DNA from: Hemileia vastatrix
Lineage: Eukaryota > Basidiomycota > Pucciniomycetes > Pucciniales > Zaghouaniaceae
Direction: 5' to 3'
Assembly: GCA_030280995.1 (NCBI GenBank)
Contig: JASXTE010000002.1
Coordinates: 17,180,683-17,244,682, forward strand
DNA length: 64,000 nt
In this document: piece by piece, positions 46,501-56,000 of the stretch
Position numbering within the stretch: position 1 is the stretch's first letter
Layout: every line of letters begins with the position of its first letter
The notes under the pieces: generated by a model
The model's input: the letters and a program-made list of their open reading frames with translations, nothing else
What the model was told of the DNA's origin: nothing
The model's database searches: none
Made by a program: the position numbers and the translations under genes

Positions 46501-47827
46501 GTATCCCAGCATCCTTTATTGTAACCCTATTTAATTCCCTAAGATCATGAACAACTCTAAGCTTGCCATTTGGTTTCTTGATACAAAATACCGGACTAGA
46601 ATAACTTGACGTTGATTGCTCATACAGTCCAGTGCGTATCCGTTCTCTGACAACTTCGATATAAGCTTCTTTCAATGCAGCTGGAATAGGAATCGGTTTC
46701 TGCTGCCACGGTTCATGACATACCACAGGAATCTTGTAAGGCTCCCCATAGGAATGCTTCAACACACCCCTCTCCTCTTCTACAAAAGCAATGGCCTTCT
46801 CTCGCTTGACCATCACATCCAACAACAACTTCTTCTCTTCTCCAGACAACCAACCATCAGGTCCAAAATTAACAACACCCAGTCTCTCAAAAGTGATTCT
46901 TGACGTCTCAGAAAATTCAGGCGGAGTCTTTACCAAGGGACTTTCATAAGGATCTCTTGATAACCTTGGTCTTCTCAAAGGTGGATTTAATTCAGCAGGT
47001 AGCAGTTCATTAATAGGTCGAACTTTATTTGCTACTCTCTTATATTTGGCTGCGTCCACATCTAAATTAACTTGAGGTAAAACATCGCCATTAAAACTTT
47101 CATCAAATGAATCTTCTTCATCGCCAGAATCAGAATAAGAAAAATTAGAAAAATATTTTATTTCATTTTTAAATTTTACCCTTTTCTCCTTTCCCTCATC
47201 TAATTTATAAACAGATTTTCCAACACCTTTGCTTCCCTTATCCAACAGTAAATCACCCGTAAAGAAAGTTGGCAGTTTATCCTCTTGCTGGAGGACCGGA
47301 ATTGAATTTTCACAAAAATTATTTTTTTGGGTTTTAATTATACTGAGATTTTTAATTGGGTTTTGATATGATTTTTGCAGTTTAACCTCTTGCTGGAGGT
47401 CCGGAATAACATTTTCACAAAAATTATTTTTTTGTGTTTTAATTATACTAAGATTTTTAATCGGGTTTTGATACGATTTTCGCAGTTTACCCTCTTGCTG
47501 GAGGTCCATAATAGAAGGAGATACTTGCAGTTTAACCTCTTGCTGGAGGTCCATAAACATACCCTTCCAATTTTTATCCAACCTAATTTGGCCCATTTTG
47601 CCTTTTTCACCATTTTTAAATTTAATAGAAAAACAGGGTAAATCGAATAAACATATACAAAAGTTTAAAACGTATTTGCACTCCAAAGTAATATTAACAG
47701 AAAATAATTGAGAATCCACTTGAATTATCTCCAAGTGAGCTGACCTATTGCAATCCGGGATCTCATCCTGAGGAGAGATTACAACATTTGAGCGATCAGC
47801 CCCTGCTACCCCAAAAAATGAGGGCAT
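43568..47827 (-). CDS. pol: Element B Pol: reverse transcriptase, RNase H, integrase
   Basis: An intact 1419-codon frame. Residues 1 to about 250 are a linker with repeated LQQEVKL-like motifs and a ~37-residue tandem duplication (KSYQNPIKNLSIIKTQ twice). Reverse transcriptase follows, with RVVHDLRELN near 427, LPQGATNS and the active-site box FIDD near 526. RNase H begins LAVDSSQVAAGAVLSQ near 692. The integrase zinc region (HEDLGHRG ... CEECQ) is near 1059-1105, and the catalytic D, D, E lie in LDAVHIKEG, TVDGGPEFG and GMVERGH (about 1123, 1182, 1216). The end has a GPY module (WNGPYKIKEQ) and no chromodomain. An ATG is available at 47827, but the frame overlaps gag by 22 nt in the -1 phase at a TTTTTTG slip site, so a Gag-Pol fusion by -1 frameshift is the likely route. 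All catalytic residues are present. Confidence 0.93.
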   Translation of the reverse strand: MPSFFGVAGADRSNVVISPQDEIPDCNRSAHLEIIQVDSQLFSVNITLECKYVLNFCICLFDLPCFSIKFKNGEKGKMGQIRLDKNWKGMFMDLQQEVKLQVSPSIMDLQQEGKLRKSYQNPIKNLSIIKTQKNNFCENVIPDLQQEVKLQKSYQNPIKNLSIIKTQKNNFCENSIPVLQQEDKLPTFFTGDLLLDKGSKGVGKSVYKLDEGKEKRVKFKNEIKYFSNFSYSDSGDEEDSFDESFNGDVLPQVNLDVDAAKYKRVANKVRPINELLPAELNPPLRRPRLSRDPYESPLVKTPPEFSETSRITFERLGVVNFGPDGWLSGEEKKLLLDVMVKREKAIAFVEEERGVLKHSYGEPYKIPVVCHEPWQQKPIPIPAALKEAYIEVVRERIRTGLYEQSTSSYSSPVFCIKKPNGKLRVVHDLRELNRVTIKDAGIPPSAEEFVEAFAGRVCYGLGDIMGGYDERELHPDSRPLTTFDTPLGRLQLTRLPQGATNSVAVYQAQMAWILQDEIPQYAGIFIDDGGIKGPTTDYDNQVLEENPGIRKFIWEFAITLERILFRIEEAGLTISGSKFSCCVPALEILGHVVCREGRIMSKKKVNKIQSWPRPKNTTEVRGFLGVCVYVRMFIKDFSSLAAPLRRLTRKDADWEWDEECEKAFVKLKEVVGKDLVLHKLDYGKDAGRIYLAVDSSQVAAGAVLSQMDKAGYIRPVRYESVAFTEVESRYSQPKLELCGVAKILKKLQHILWGQHFELQVDAKSLIQMINSPSLPNAPMTRWVAFIQHFLFDLVHKPGKTFTMPDGLSRRPPTEEDSDSEEFDEDIPIIKASTKGAEDFPYLPHEVKLAGLLCLDYGVDDLHQEDKLENSFYVNKGVGKGVEKFGREEVEEDVVYVEENGLVVWDSSKLKNGVYVGELENLNKKVDKEKEVFSNTVFKGSKGSEEKRRHSSIKNLFRGQRLLAHSCAGDIGDREVPIDVILIDFQDEVWGQTGFYFLLVKYLLTLERPEDCEDNEWVAIKRKSSMFYLSGRRLMRRRYANPQVVITQQKGQELVLKSLHEDLGHRGVGETFRRISDRFWWPGMKMAVKQWVQSCEECQRRSYLRPKEPGRATGENTLFGRVSLDAVHIKEGRYKYLIVARDDLSGWVEAAPLINLTAKNVAEFFLNNWVYRYGVMKLVTVDGGPEFGTEFKEAVLKVGSKVRVATPYYPEAEGMVERGHQVIKDALVKMCGTSAEKWRHYLPLVLFADRITAKRTTGFSPYELVFGQKAVLPVDLEAESYLGVDWDTVKTTEELLCARMMQLEKKEEYLEKAYSRMMKIRNQSVRYWDERLAHRLRKPLNPGDMVLVYNRSLESQWGKMFADRWNGPYKIKEQVSGGSYVLEELDGVVLKKRVAADQVKRFYPRGTRSAEVFLRNEDKL

Positions 47828-50415
47828 TCATCCCTTTCCAACAAACATAATTCACCAGAAGCCGTCCGTTTAATATGCCGCTTCTTGGTGCAAACACAAC
47901 ACTGGCACAGTGTAGTAATCCGTGGCCGTGTTTCCCAACCTTCATCTCCAGGAGGTGCTAACCGCATATGTAACCTCCGCATATCTTCACCAGTGATCTC
48001 CAAACTAATCCCCATGCCAGCTTGATACCCTATCCTGGCCTCAAAATCCATCAAAAAAGGACCACCAAGAACAGTTTTGACTGCTCCTCTGGCCACATAA
48101 AAGTGAACCTTACCAACAGATCCACCAATGCCTAACCTGACATGCTCAGCTGTACCCATTAGCTCTGTTGCATGCCCTCCAATACCTCTGAGGTTTCCCC
48201 CAGTTCCACTTTTAATTGGCAAGCCTATACTTGTTGCTTGCTCCAATGAAATTAAATTAATTTGAGACCCTGAATCGACCAAGGCCTTTACTTCTTTACC
48301 ATTAAGAGTTACCACCAGGTAACCCAGGGGAGCGGAAAAATGTGTATCTACATCTTCCCCAAACTTTTCAGCATTTTCACAAATATATTCCACCTCTCCA
48401 GTGGAAACCCGACGCCTCGTCAAATGCTTCTTTTGCTTTTCAGCAAGCGCCGGACTAATTGTAAATAACTCCCCCAAAGATAAGGGAATCTGAAGTTGAT
48501 TCACCCTATTCAAAACTGCGTCCATCGCATTAGCTTGACCAGAAACTACTGGCCGCTCATACTGGACCTTTGATTTAACAACCTTGGCCCTGGGTACCTC
48601 TTGAGGTCCAACCGAGCCATCTTCACCCCCCATTATAACATCTTCACTTTCTATAACCCTAACTCCGTCACCAGCTTCTTGCACTAATCCTGATCCATCG
48701 CTAGTCCTTCTTACACCCTCCATTGGGATGGGACCGCTAAAACTTGGTCTGGGTAGAGACGCCAACGGTACGTCCTCCTCAGAATCCGAATCATCCTCTG
48801 GCATAGGCTCACCATTTAAATCAAACTTGCCATAACTAGGGGGCCCCATATCAGCAATCCCCTTCTGCATTTTATATAATTCGTCCTTAGAGTAAGGGTT
48901 CAATTTGTTGGCGGCAGTTTGAGCACTAGAGTTCTTGTCCTTAGAGTAAGGGTTCACTTTGTTATTGGCCTTGCCAGGATTAGCCCTCAATTGGCTCTGA
49001 ATGCTACTTTTCGCCTTAGTAGCAGCTGCTCTTCTAGCAGCATTAACATCGTATTCGCCGGCCATACAGCTACCCTCCACCTGGGCAACCGTCGCCAGCT
49101 CTAAACCACCAAAAGAAGTAGAAAATGTGGCTTTACTGACCTCTTTCTCTTTACCTTTGTCAGCTTTTCCACCATTACCGTTACCATTTTTGCCACCCTT
49201 GGCATTAACATCTTCATCCATCACCTCTTCAAATCTGGCTCTCCTTTCAGCCGTTAAACTTCTTCTGACCAAATCAGAAGGAGACTGTCCATCACTGGGC
49301 TTGATGAACGAACCATCAGGAAATTTATAAACTTTACCATCAAATAAAACTCGCCCAGCATCCATATCCTTTTCAAGAGCAAAACAAACTGTTGCTCTGT
49401 GACCCCTCCTATTACAATAGGAGCACACCTTTGGCTCATCGTAGCCACCTCTATATCCATTACCACCATTCCCACCATTTCTCCCATTGCCTGGGAAGCG
49501 GTTACCGTTGTTATTGCCATTATAATTTCGACGTTCATACCCTCTAGACTGATAAGAAGTCGATGTCGACGAGGAAGCGATTGGGGCCTTACTGGCCTTT
49601 TGAGTCTCTTGGACAAATATCTTTAGCTGTTTCGTTAAATCGGCCAAGTGATCGACCATCTTGTTGTCTACATTGCCCTCAACTTTTGCAGCAGGAACAC
49701 CCATTTGTGCCTTCTTGGCCTCCTGGGCTTTGACCATAATATCGTTGTTCTCGGCCAAAACTTCGCTAACCTTACTGACATATTGAGTGCAAGACTCTTG
49801 ATACTTGTCCAACGCTAATAACTTTAGATGGGCTTGGATGTTCTCTTTAATAACCTCCAGAGCCGGTAACTTCTGCTCACCGTTTGGCAGTTCCTTCATT
49901 AAATTCTTTCTTGAGAGATCCTTCAAGACGTCCATTCGAATATCCCTACTGCATGCTGACCAAAACAAATCTTTTGCTTGATTTTCATGCACTAATTCAT
50001 CCACCAAAATAAGATATTCTACCACTTCATCAAACTGAACACAAAGTTTTTTGAAGTCCACCATTGAAGAAACACCACCTTTAGCTTGCCAGTCACCTAC
50101 AATTTTGTTGAGGTCCATCATAGTAAACCTAACACCCCATCTATCAACCATAGCTTTAGAAAGCTTAACCCAATCCTTGTCCTTAAATGCCTGCATAGCA
50201 ATAACCTCTTTTTCCACCTCCCTATCAGCAATAAAAAATCTAACTTGCTTCACCATGTCCACATGGGAAGCACCATCAACAGCAGCAGCAGCTTCATACC
50301 TGCTAATGAACCATTTAACCTCCTCCCCATCAAACTTTGGGCCATCCCAAGAAACAATTCTAACTGAGGGAGTAAGAGGGTTAGAAGATCCAGAAGCAAC
50401 AGCAGAAGAAGACAT
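47806..50415 (-). CDS. gag: Element B Gag with protease
   Basis: An intact 869-codon frame. Residues 1 to about 235 form the Gag core shared with E and A. A Gly/Asn-rich stretch then leads to a zinc knuckle CSYCNRRGHRATVC (C-x2-C-x4-H-x4-C, near 329-342), followed by a charged, Ser/Asn-rich region. A retroviral-type aspartic protease has the active site LVDSGSQINLIS near 713. The C-terminus has several Cys and His (LCQCCVCTKKRHIK) before the stop at 47806. Gag packages the RNA and the protease matures Gag and Gag-Pol; here the protease is in the gag frame rather than in pol. The start was chosen because the same MSSSAVASGS start is present in A and because it lies about 155 nt downstream of the primer site. 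Confidence 0.93.
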   Translation of the reverse strand: MSSSAVASGSSNPLTPSVRIVSWDGPKFDGEEVKWFISRYEAAAAVDGASHVDMVKQVRFFIADREVEKEVIAMQAFKDKDWVKLSKAMVDRWGVRFTMMDLNKIVGDWQAKGGVSSMVDFKKLCVQFDEVVEYLILVDELVHENQAKDLFWSACSRDIRMDVLKDLSRKNLMKELPNGEQKLPALEVIKENIQAHLKLLALDKYQESCTQYVSKVSEVLAENNDIMVKAQEAKKAQMGVPAAKVEGNVDNKMVDHLADLTKQLKIFVQETQKASKAPIASSSTSTSYQSRGYERRNYNGNNNGNRFPGNGRNGGNGGNGYRGGYDEPKVCSYCNRRGHRATVCFALEKDMDAGRVLFDGKVYKFPDGSFIKPSDGQSPSDLVRRSLTAERRARFEEVMDEDVNAKGGKNGNGNGGKADKGKEKEVSKATFSTSFGGLELATVAQVEGSCMAGEYDVNAARRAAATKAKSSIQSQLRANPGKANNKVNPYSKDKNSSAQTAANKLNPYSKDELYKMQKGIADMGPPSYGKFDLNGEPMPEDDSDSEEDVPLASLPRPSFSGPIPMEGVRRTSDGSGLVQEAGDGVRVIESEDVIMGGEDGSVGPQEVPRAKVVKSKVQYERPVVSGQANAMDAVLNRVNQLQIPLSLGELFTISPALAEKQKKHLTRRRVSTGEVEYICENAEKFGEDVDTHFSAPLGYLVVTLNGKEVKALVDSGSQINLISLEQATSIGLPIKSGTGGNLRGIGGHATELMGTAEHVRLGIGGSVGKVHFYVARGAVKTVLGGPFLMDFEARIGYQAGMGISLEITGEDMRRLHMRLAPPGDEGWETRPRITTLCQCCVCTKKRHIKRTASGELCLLERDECPHFLG
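47812..47818 (-). promoter_or_regulatory. Putative -1 ribosomal frameshift site of element B
   Basis: In the gag frame the codons CAT TTT TTG GGG TAG contain T TTT TTG, a classical X XXY YYZ slippery heptamer six nt upstream of the gag stop codon. A -1 slip enters the pol frame exactly. The same heptamer is kept in A (59300-59306). Confidence 0.7.
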
Positions 50416-50570
50416 CCCAATAAGTAATGAAAAGCGTTAATAATCGATAAAATAACAAGCCTCTTGCAGGCCAATAACAAAAATCCAATTAGAGTTCCAG
50501 AAAATAAGCCTCTTGCAGGCTAATAACGTTCTTGATCCAAGTAAGTCTTTTAAAGAAAGCTAGAGAAATC

Positions 50571-50590
50571 GAACCCCACGTTGGGCGCCA
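50571..50590 (-). promoter_or_regulatory. Primer binding site of element B
   Basis: Same 20 bases as in A (TGGCGCCCAACGTGGGGTTC on the element strand), two nt inside the 5' LTR. Confidence 0.88.
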
Positions 50591-50592
50591 AC

Positions 50593-51792
50593 TATGGTAA
50601 GGTAAACTCTTACAGTCGCCTTGCTGTAAGCAGAATCCGGAGGAGATATGTGGATTTAGCCGAAAACCCCGTCCTTCCAATAAAAATAACAAAATAGGAA
50701 TTCTAAATCACTAAGCTAACCAATCTACTTGGATCTGATTGATAAAAAAATAATGAAACTCTATAATATTTAACGCTTATTGAGATCGAGATAAAAGTGG
50801 CTGTTGATAAAGAAATACTGAATACAACAATTAAGGTGTACCAGTGAAAGATCTGAAAAGATTGACTTTTATGTTTTTATAATATTTTTAATTTTTATGA
50901 GACAGCAATAATCAAGTCCCAGTGATGAAGACCTTTCTAAAGATACCCTGTATGAAGTGTGATTTTAATTGTTGAGTAGTATTTCTAAAATGTTATATAT
51001 AAAATATAAAGTTATAAGGGTATTACAATTTATTTTAATTTGTTGAGTAATAAAAAAATGAGACCGTGGTGGTCAATGATTAAGCTGTATGATGTGTCTC
51101 CCTCCTCAATTTCGAGTTTGAGAGTCGCTTAAGTATTCCTAGTCACGTGCCTAAGTTTTCTCCTCCAGAGCTCTTCCAGAGTCAATCCAGAGCCCGTACG
51201 GAGTCCGTACGGAGCCGGAACGGAGCCGGAACGGAGTCCGTACGGAGTCAAAGCGGAGTCCGTACGGAGTCCGTACAGAGTCAAAGCGGAGTCCGTACGG
51301 AGTCGAAACGGAGTCCGTCCGGACTTCCGGACTCAATTTAGAACCTTAAAACCATAATAAAAAATCTAGAAAAATTACACATAATAGAGCTACTTCCCCT
51401 TTACCTACCAAACTAATTTTCGTAGTCTGCGCAGCTCTAATTACCCCGTGAAAATTCATCAAAGTTAAGTAATTTTTGAAAACATAAATATTTCTATAAA
51501 ACTTTAAAATTCATTTAAAAATATAGGAAAAATAGTAAAAATTCTGGGAAAATTTCCCAAGGTTCTTGAGTGACTCGCCTTAATACTTATAAATTTTTCA
51601 GACCGTAAAAATAAATTTTCTCCGTAAAATAAATTGTTTTTGTGTAGGCATTCGCTCGTGACCAATTTCTTCATTTTAAAACTCTAATAAATTAAATAAA
51701 ACCCTTTTATAAAAAATAATAACGCCAATCTTGCACGCCGTAATAACTCCATTTACGTACTTAGGTGCCGTACTAAACTTTAGGCTACCACA
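50593..51792 (-). repeat. 5' LTR of element B (1200 bp)
   Basis: Same ends as the 3' LTR and nearly the same sequence. Differences are scattered single bases plus a different number and mix of GGAGTCCGTAC units at about 51192-51325. Followed by the ACGT duplication. Confidence 0.92.
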
Positions 51793-51796
51793 ACGT

Positions 51797-52300
51797 CTTG
51801 AAGGATCTTTCAGGAAAAGATTTGATGAAGGAACTGCCTAATGGTGAGCAGAAACTGCCGGCTCTGGAGGTTATCAAAGAGAACATTCAAGCCCATCTAA
51901 ACTTATTGGCGTTGGACAAATATCAAGAGTCATGCACTCAATATGTTAGCAAGGTCAGCAAAGTTTTGGCCGAAAACAACGATATTATGGTCAAAGCCCA
52001 GGAGGCCAAGAAGGCTCAAATGGGATTACCTGCTGCTAAAGTTGAGGGCAATGTAGACAACAAGATGGTCAATCACTTGGCCGATTTAACTAAACAATTA
52101 AAAATATTTGTTCAAGAGACACAGAAGGCCAATAAGGCCCCAATCGCTTCTTCGTTGACGTCAACTTCTTATCAGTCCAGAGGTTATGAACGTCAAAATT
52201 ATAATGGCAATAATAATGGTAACCGCTTCACAGGCAATGGGAGAAATGGTGGTAATGGTGGTAATGGATATAGAGGTGGCTATGATGAGCCAAAGGTGTG
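51797..52300 (+). pseudogene. Element A gag, block 2
   Basis: Continues block 1 in frame (LKDLSGKDLMKELPNGEQ) through the Gly/Asn-rich stretch to DEPKVC, the first Cys of the zinc knuckle, where the Copia element begins. The last five bases, GTGTG (52296-52300), are the Copia target duplication. No stop inside this block. Confidence 0.92.
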
Positions 52301-53003
52301 TCATGAATAAAAGCAGCAGGTAAATTTGAGTTTAAGGACAAGTGCAGACTGGGACAAAATGGACTGTGAACTTTGGACGAGAGGGACAAAAAGGACAAGA
52401 ATGTTTACCTGATGAATAAAAGCAGCAGGTAAATTTGAGTTTAAGGACAAGTGCAGACTGGGACAAAATGGACTGTGAACTTTGGACGAGAGGGACAAAA
52501 AGGACAAGACTTAATAATAATAAGGAAAAGAGACATTAGATTGAGATGACTAGATAAAAGTAATAAAAAGATTAAGAAGTAAAAGATGGATAAGACCATT
52601 GCTGTTGTAGAGCATACGTACATGTTTACCTGATGAATAAAAGCAGCAGGTAAATTTGATTTTAAGGACAAGTGCAGACTGGGCAAAATGGACTGTGAAC
52701 TTTGGACGAGAGGGAAAAAAAGGACAAGACTTAATAATAATAAGGAAAAGAGACGTTAGATTGAGATGACTAGATAAAAGTAATAAAAAGATTAAGAAGT
52801 AAAAGATGGATACCGAACACTCATGTGTACCAATATCCATATATAATGCTGATATATCATCAAGTTAGGTTAGAGGAAGCAAGATAATTAATGAATAAAA
52901 ATGAATAAAGTAATCGTCTCATCATGATCAAAAATATGTAATAAAATAGTATAATAGCCATAACTTAAGTAAATACTCTAGTGTAACCTATCTAATATTA
53001 ACA
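52301..53003 (-). repeat. 3' LTR of the Copia element (703 bp)
   Basis: On the element strand it starts TGTTAATATTAGATAGG and ends ...TTTTATTCATGA (TGA where the other LTR has TCA). It contains three tandem units, each beginning near TGATGAATAAAAGCAGCAGG (52301, 52412, 52631). Confidence 0.88.
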
Positions 53004-53010
53004 CCCCCTC
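53004..53010 (-). promoter_or_regulatory. Polypurine tract of the Copia element
   Basis: Element strand GAGGGGG directly before TGTTAATATT of the 3' LTR, overlapping the last few bases before the ORF stop region at 53015. Confidence 0.65.
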
Positions 53011-53014
53011 GTGC

Positions 53015-56000
53015 TCAAGACAGCAATGGAGTCAAGTTGAGTGATTTAATGAATTCAAGATGTTTAGGACGTGGTAATGATTTGGTCATAATATCCGCTA
53101 TCATGTTGCCGGTGGGGACATACTGAATGGAAAATTCACCATTGGTTACTTGCTCACGTAGCCAAAAAATTCTAGTGTTGATATGGCGGGTCCTATGTTG
53201 ATAAAGAGGGTTCAGTACTAACTTGATAGCCCCCTGATTATTGCCTTTGAGGTATGACTGATGAAGCTCAATGGAAAAGTCTTTGAATAACTCCTTCGTC
53301 CAAATTAGATCCTGTCCACAATCAGTCATGGAATAGTATTTGGATTCAGATGTGGATAGAGAGACAGATTGTTGTTTGGTAGACCTCCAACTAACGAGAC
53401 CGAGATGAAAGACCAATGTGCCAGAGGTTGATTTGGAGTCAGTGGACTTGTTGTAATCAGAATCAGCGTATCCAATTAAATGACCTATATGGCTATGATC
53501 AACATTACCCAATGTTAGACAGTAGTCTTTTGTTAGCTGTAGATATCTTAGGACATGGAAAAAGGCATTGATTTGCTCGTCAGATGGTTCATTGAGGTAT
53601 TGAGCCAGAGAACTGGCTGAAAAGGCTAGGTCTGGGCAAGTACACAAGATAAGATAGTTCAATAAGCCAATATCTCTACAATAGTTAAAGACATGAGTGA
53701 GTTTATTTGAAGAACATTGAGTGAATTGAGAATTGGGGATTAGCGGAGTGGAGTCGGATCTACAATCTTGATGATTGAATTCTTTGAGAATATTGTTGAT
53801 GTAAAGTGTTTGTGACAGATTAATAGTATGCAGATTTCTATCTCTAGTTACCTTCATCCCTAGAACCCATTTCAGTTCACCCTGGTCATCCATATCAAAT
53901 ACTTTTGATATTTTATCTTTAAAACTTTGAACGGAAGGTCCACCTATAATGAGATCATCTACATGAATAAATACGTAGCAAGGATTTGATGCGTTGTTGC
54001 TGAGAAAGAGGCAAGGGTCGGCTAGACTGGGTCGAAAGCCTATTTCCTTAAAGAAATTTGAGAGTTTCAAATACCAACATCGAGTTCTTTGTTTAAGTCC
54101 ATATAAGGCTTTCTTTAAATGTAGACATAAGTTGTTGTTTTTGGGAGTATAGCCATTAGGGAATCGAAGGTATAAATCTTCATTGGGTTCACCATGTAGA
54201 AAGTATGATTTGACGTCCATTTGATGTATCTCCCAATCTTTGAAAGCTGCAACTCCTAATAGAAACCTCAGAGTAGCTAGACAGCCAGTAGGTGCGTAGG
54301 TTTCGTTATATTCAATTCCTTCAACTTGGGAGAAACCTTGAACACAAAGTCTAGCCTTGTATTTGATAATATTCCCTTCGGCATCAGTCTTCCTCTTGAA
54401 AGTCCAGGTTGTGCCAAGTAAGTGATTATGACTGGGAGTAGGAGTTTCCTCCCACACGTTATGTTTAGAAATGCTGTTGAGCTCAGCGTCAATAGCCTTT
54501 AGCCACTCATCGCACTCGGGAGAATTGATAGCCTCATGGTAGCTTTTAGGTGTATCAAAAGGAGTAACTAACATACAAATTGGATTACCCCTTCGTTTAG
54601 ATGTCAGGATATTTGAAGCGTCAATGTTTGATGAAATTTCCTTAGCAGGTTTGATGTTTTCGTCAATATACGTATAGTGTTTTGATGAGGAAGGATAGTC
54701 GAGTGGCACTGTATTGTTGTCATTTGATGGGTTTTCAGCATCCTGTAGCTCAGGATCATTATTGAAAGGGCCAGAGTCAGCCGGAAGATCAAATGTTAGT
54801 GTGGTGGAGAAGTCAATGTCTGGAAAAGTTAGAGCATCGATTGGTTCGCCTTTAGAGATGGAATGAGCTAAATCAAAGGTGTTAAGAAATTTTATATTAT
54901 GAGTGATTATGATAGTATTGTTAACAGGTGAATAAACACGATAATTGATGTGACCCTCACAATAACCCAGGAATATCCCCTCTTCCCCACTACTAGCAAA
55001 TTTTCCATCTCGTTTATGACTTTGCTGATAGATAATAACATCTGACCCAAAGGGATATAGTTTTCTTGGCACTTTGACTGAATCCCCATGCCATAGATCC
55101 CAGGGTGACTTGTGATTCTCGAGTGCCAATGATGGTAGAATGTTAAGTAGAAACGTAGCTGTGTTGACAGCCTCGGCCCACCAATGTGAATCCAAACCTG
55201 ATTCGATCAATAGGCAGCGAGCCTTTTCGACTATGGACCTATTCCCCCTTTCGGCAATGGGGTTTTGTTGGGGGGAGTAAGGTGCTGTTCGTAAGTGGAG
55301 GATTCCCTTGTCTTTGAAGTGCTTGGTAATAGAATTACTAGTGAATTCTCCACCGTTGTCAGACACTATGCATTTGATTTTACGACTCTTCTGATTTTCG
55401 ACAAGATTCTCATACTCTTTATATTTTTCAAAGGTTTCAGATTTGAGACTCAGAAAATAGACATGTCGGTAACGAGAGTGCCCATCAACTATTTGGTAGA
55501 AGTAGGATTTTCCTCCCTTGGATTCTGGAGTTATCGGGCCACACAGATCCATATGTATGACGTCCAGAGGAGATTCAGGGGTTGGGAATGAGCCAGAATA
55601 TGGAAGTATGTGTGATTTAGCTAATGCACAGGTTTTACAAGTAAAATTTGTGAAATTCAAACCTGGAAATAGTTGCTGCATGGTTTGATTATTGGGATGG
55701 CCAAAATTGTGATGTAAAAGACCAAGCTCCGGTGTTTGTGGATTGTCTATATGAAAAATAGAGTTTTTCAGGAAAGGAAAGCTGAGAATTATTCCTTTGG
55801 TTGAGCATTCAATGAGAGTTTTGTCTTCGTATTTGACTTTGAAGTTCCCTTTTTCATTAATGAGGTACCATCCATCCTTGAGTAAGTCGATGACAGAGAT
55901 GAGCGTTGCTTTAACAGATGGTGCAAATAACGCACGGTTGATGTTGAATTGATAGCCAGTCAAAGAGTTGAAGGAAACTTTGCCTTGTCCAGGGGCAAGT

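Larger units (their letters stand above)
37771..51792 (-). mobile_element. Complete 14.0-kb Ty3-type retrotransposon B inside A
   Basis: Bounded by near-identical LTRs (37771-38981 and 50593-51792) and a 4-bp ACGT duplication (37767-37770, 51793-51796). Order on the minus strand: 5' LTR, primer site 50590-50571, gag-PR 50415-47806, pol 47827-43568 (-1 frame), 12-copy hairpin array 43593-43051, about 4 kb of extra DNA carrying two genes on the opposite strand, polypurine tract 38991-38982, 3' LTR. Both main frames are free of stops, and the LTRs differ only at scattered bases and in a tandem-repeat segment, so the insertion is recent and possibly competent. Its 14-kb length is large for a Ty3 element because of the 3' extra segment. 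Confidence 0.92.
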
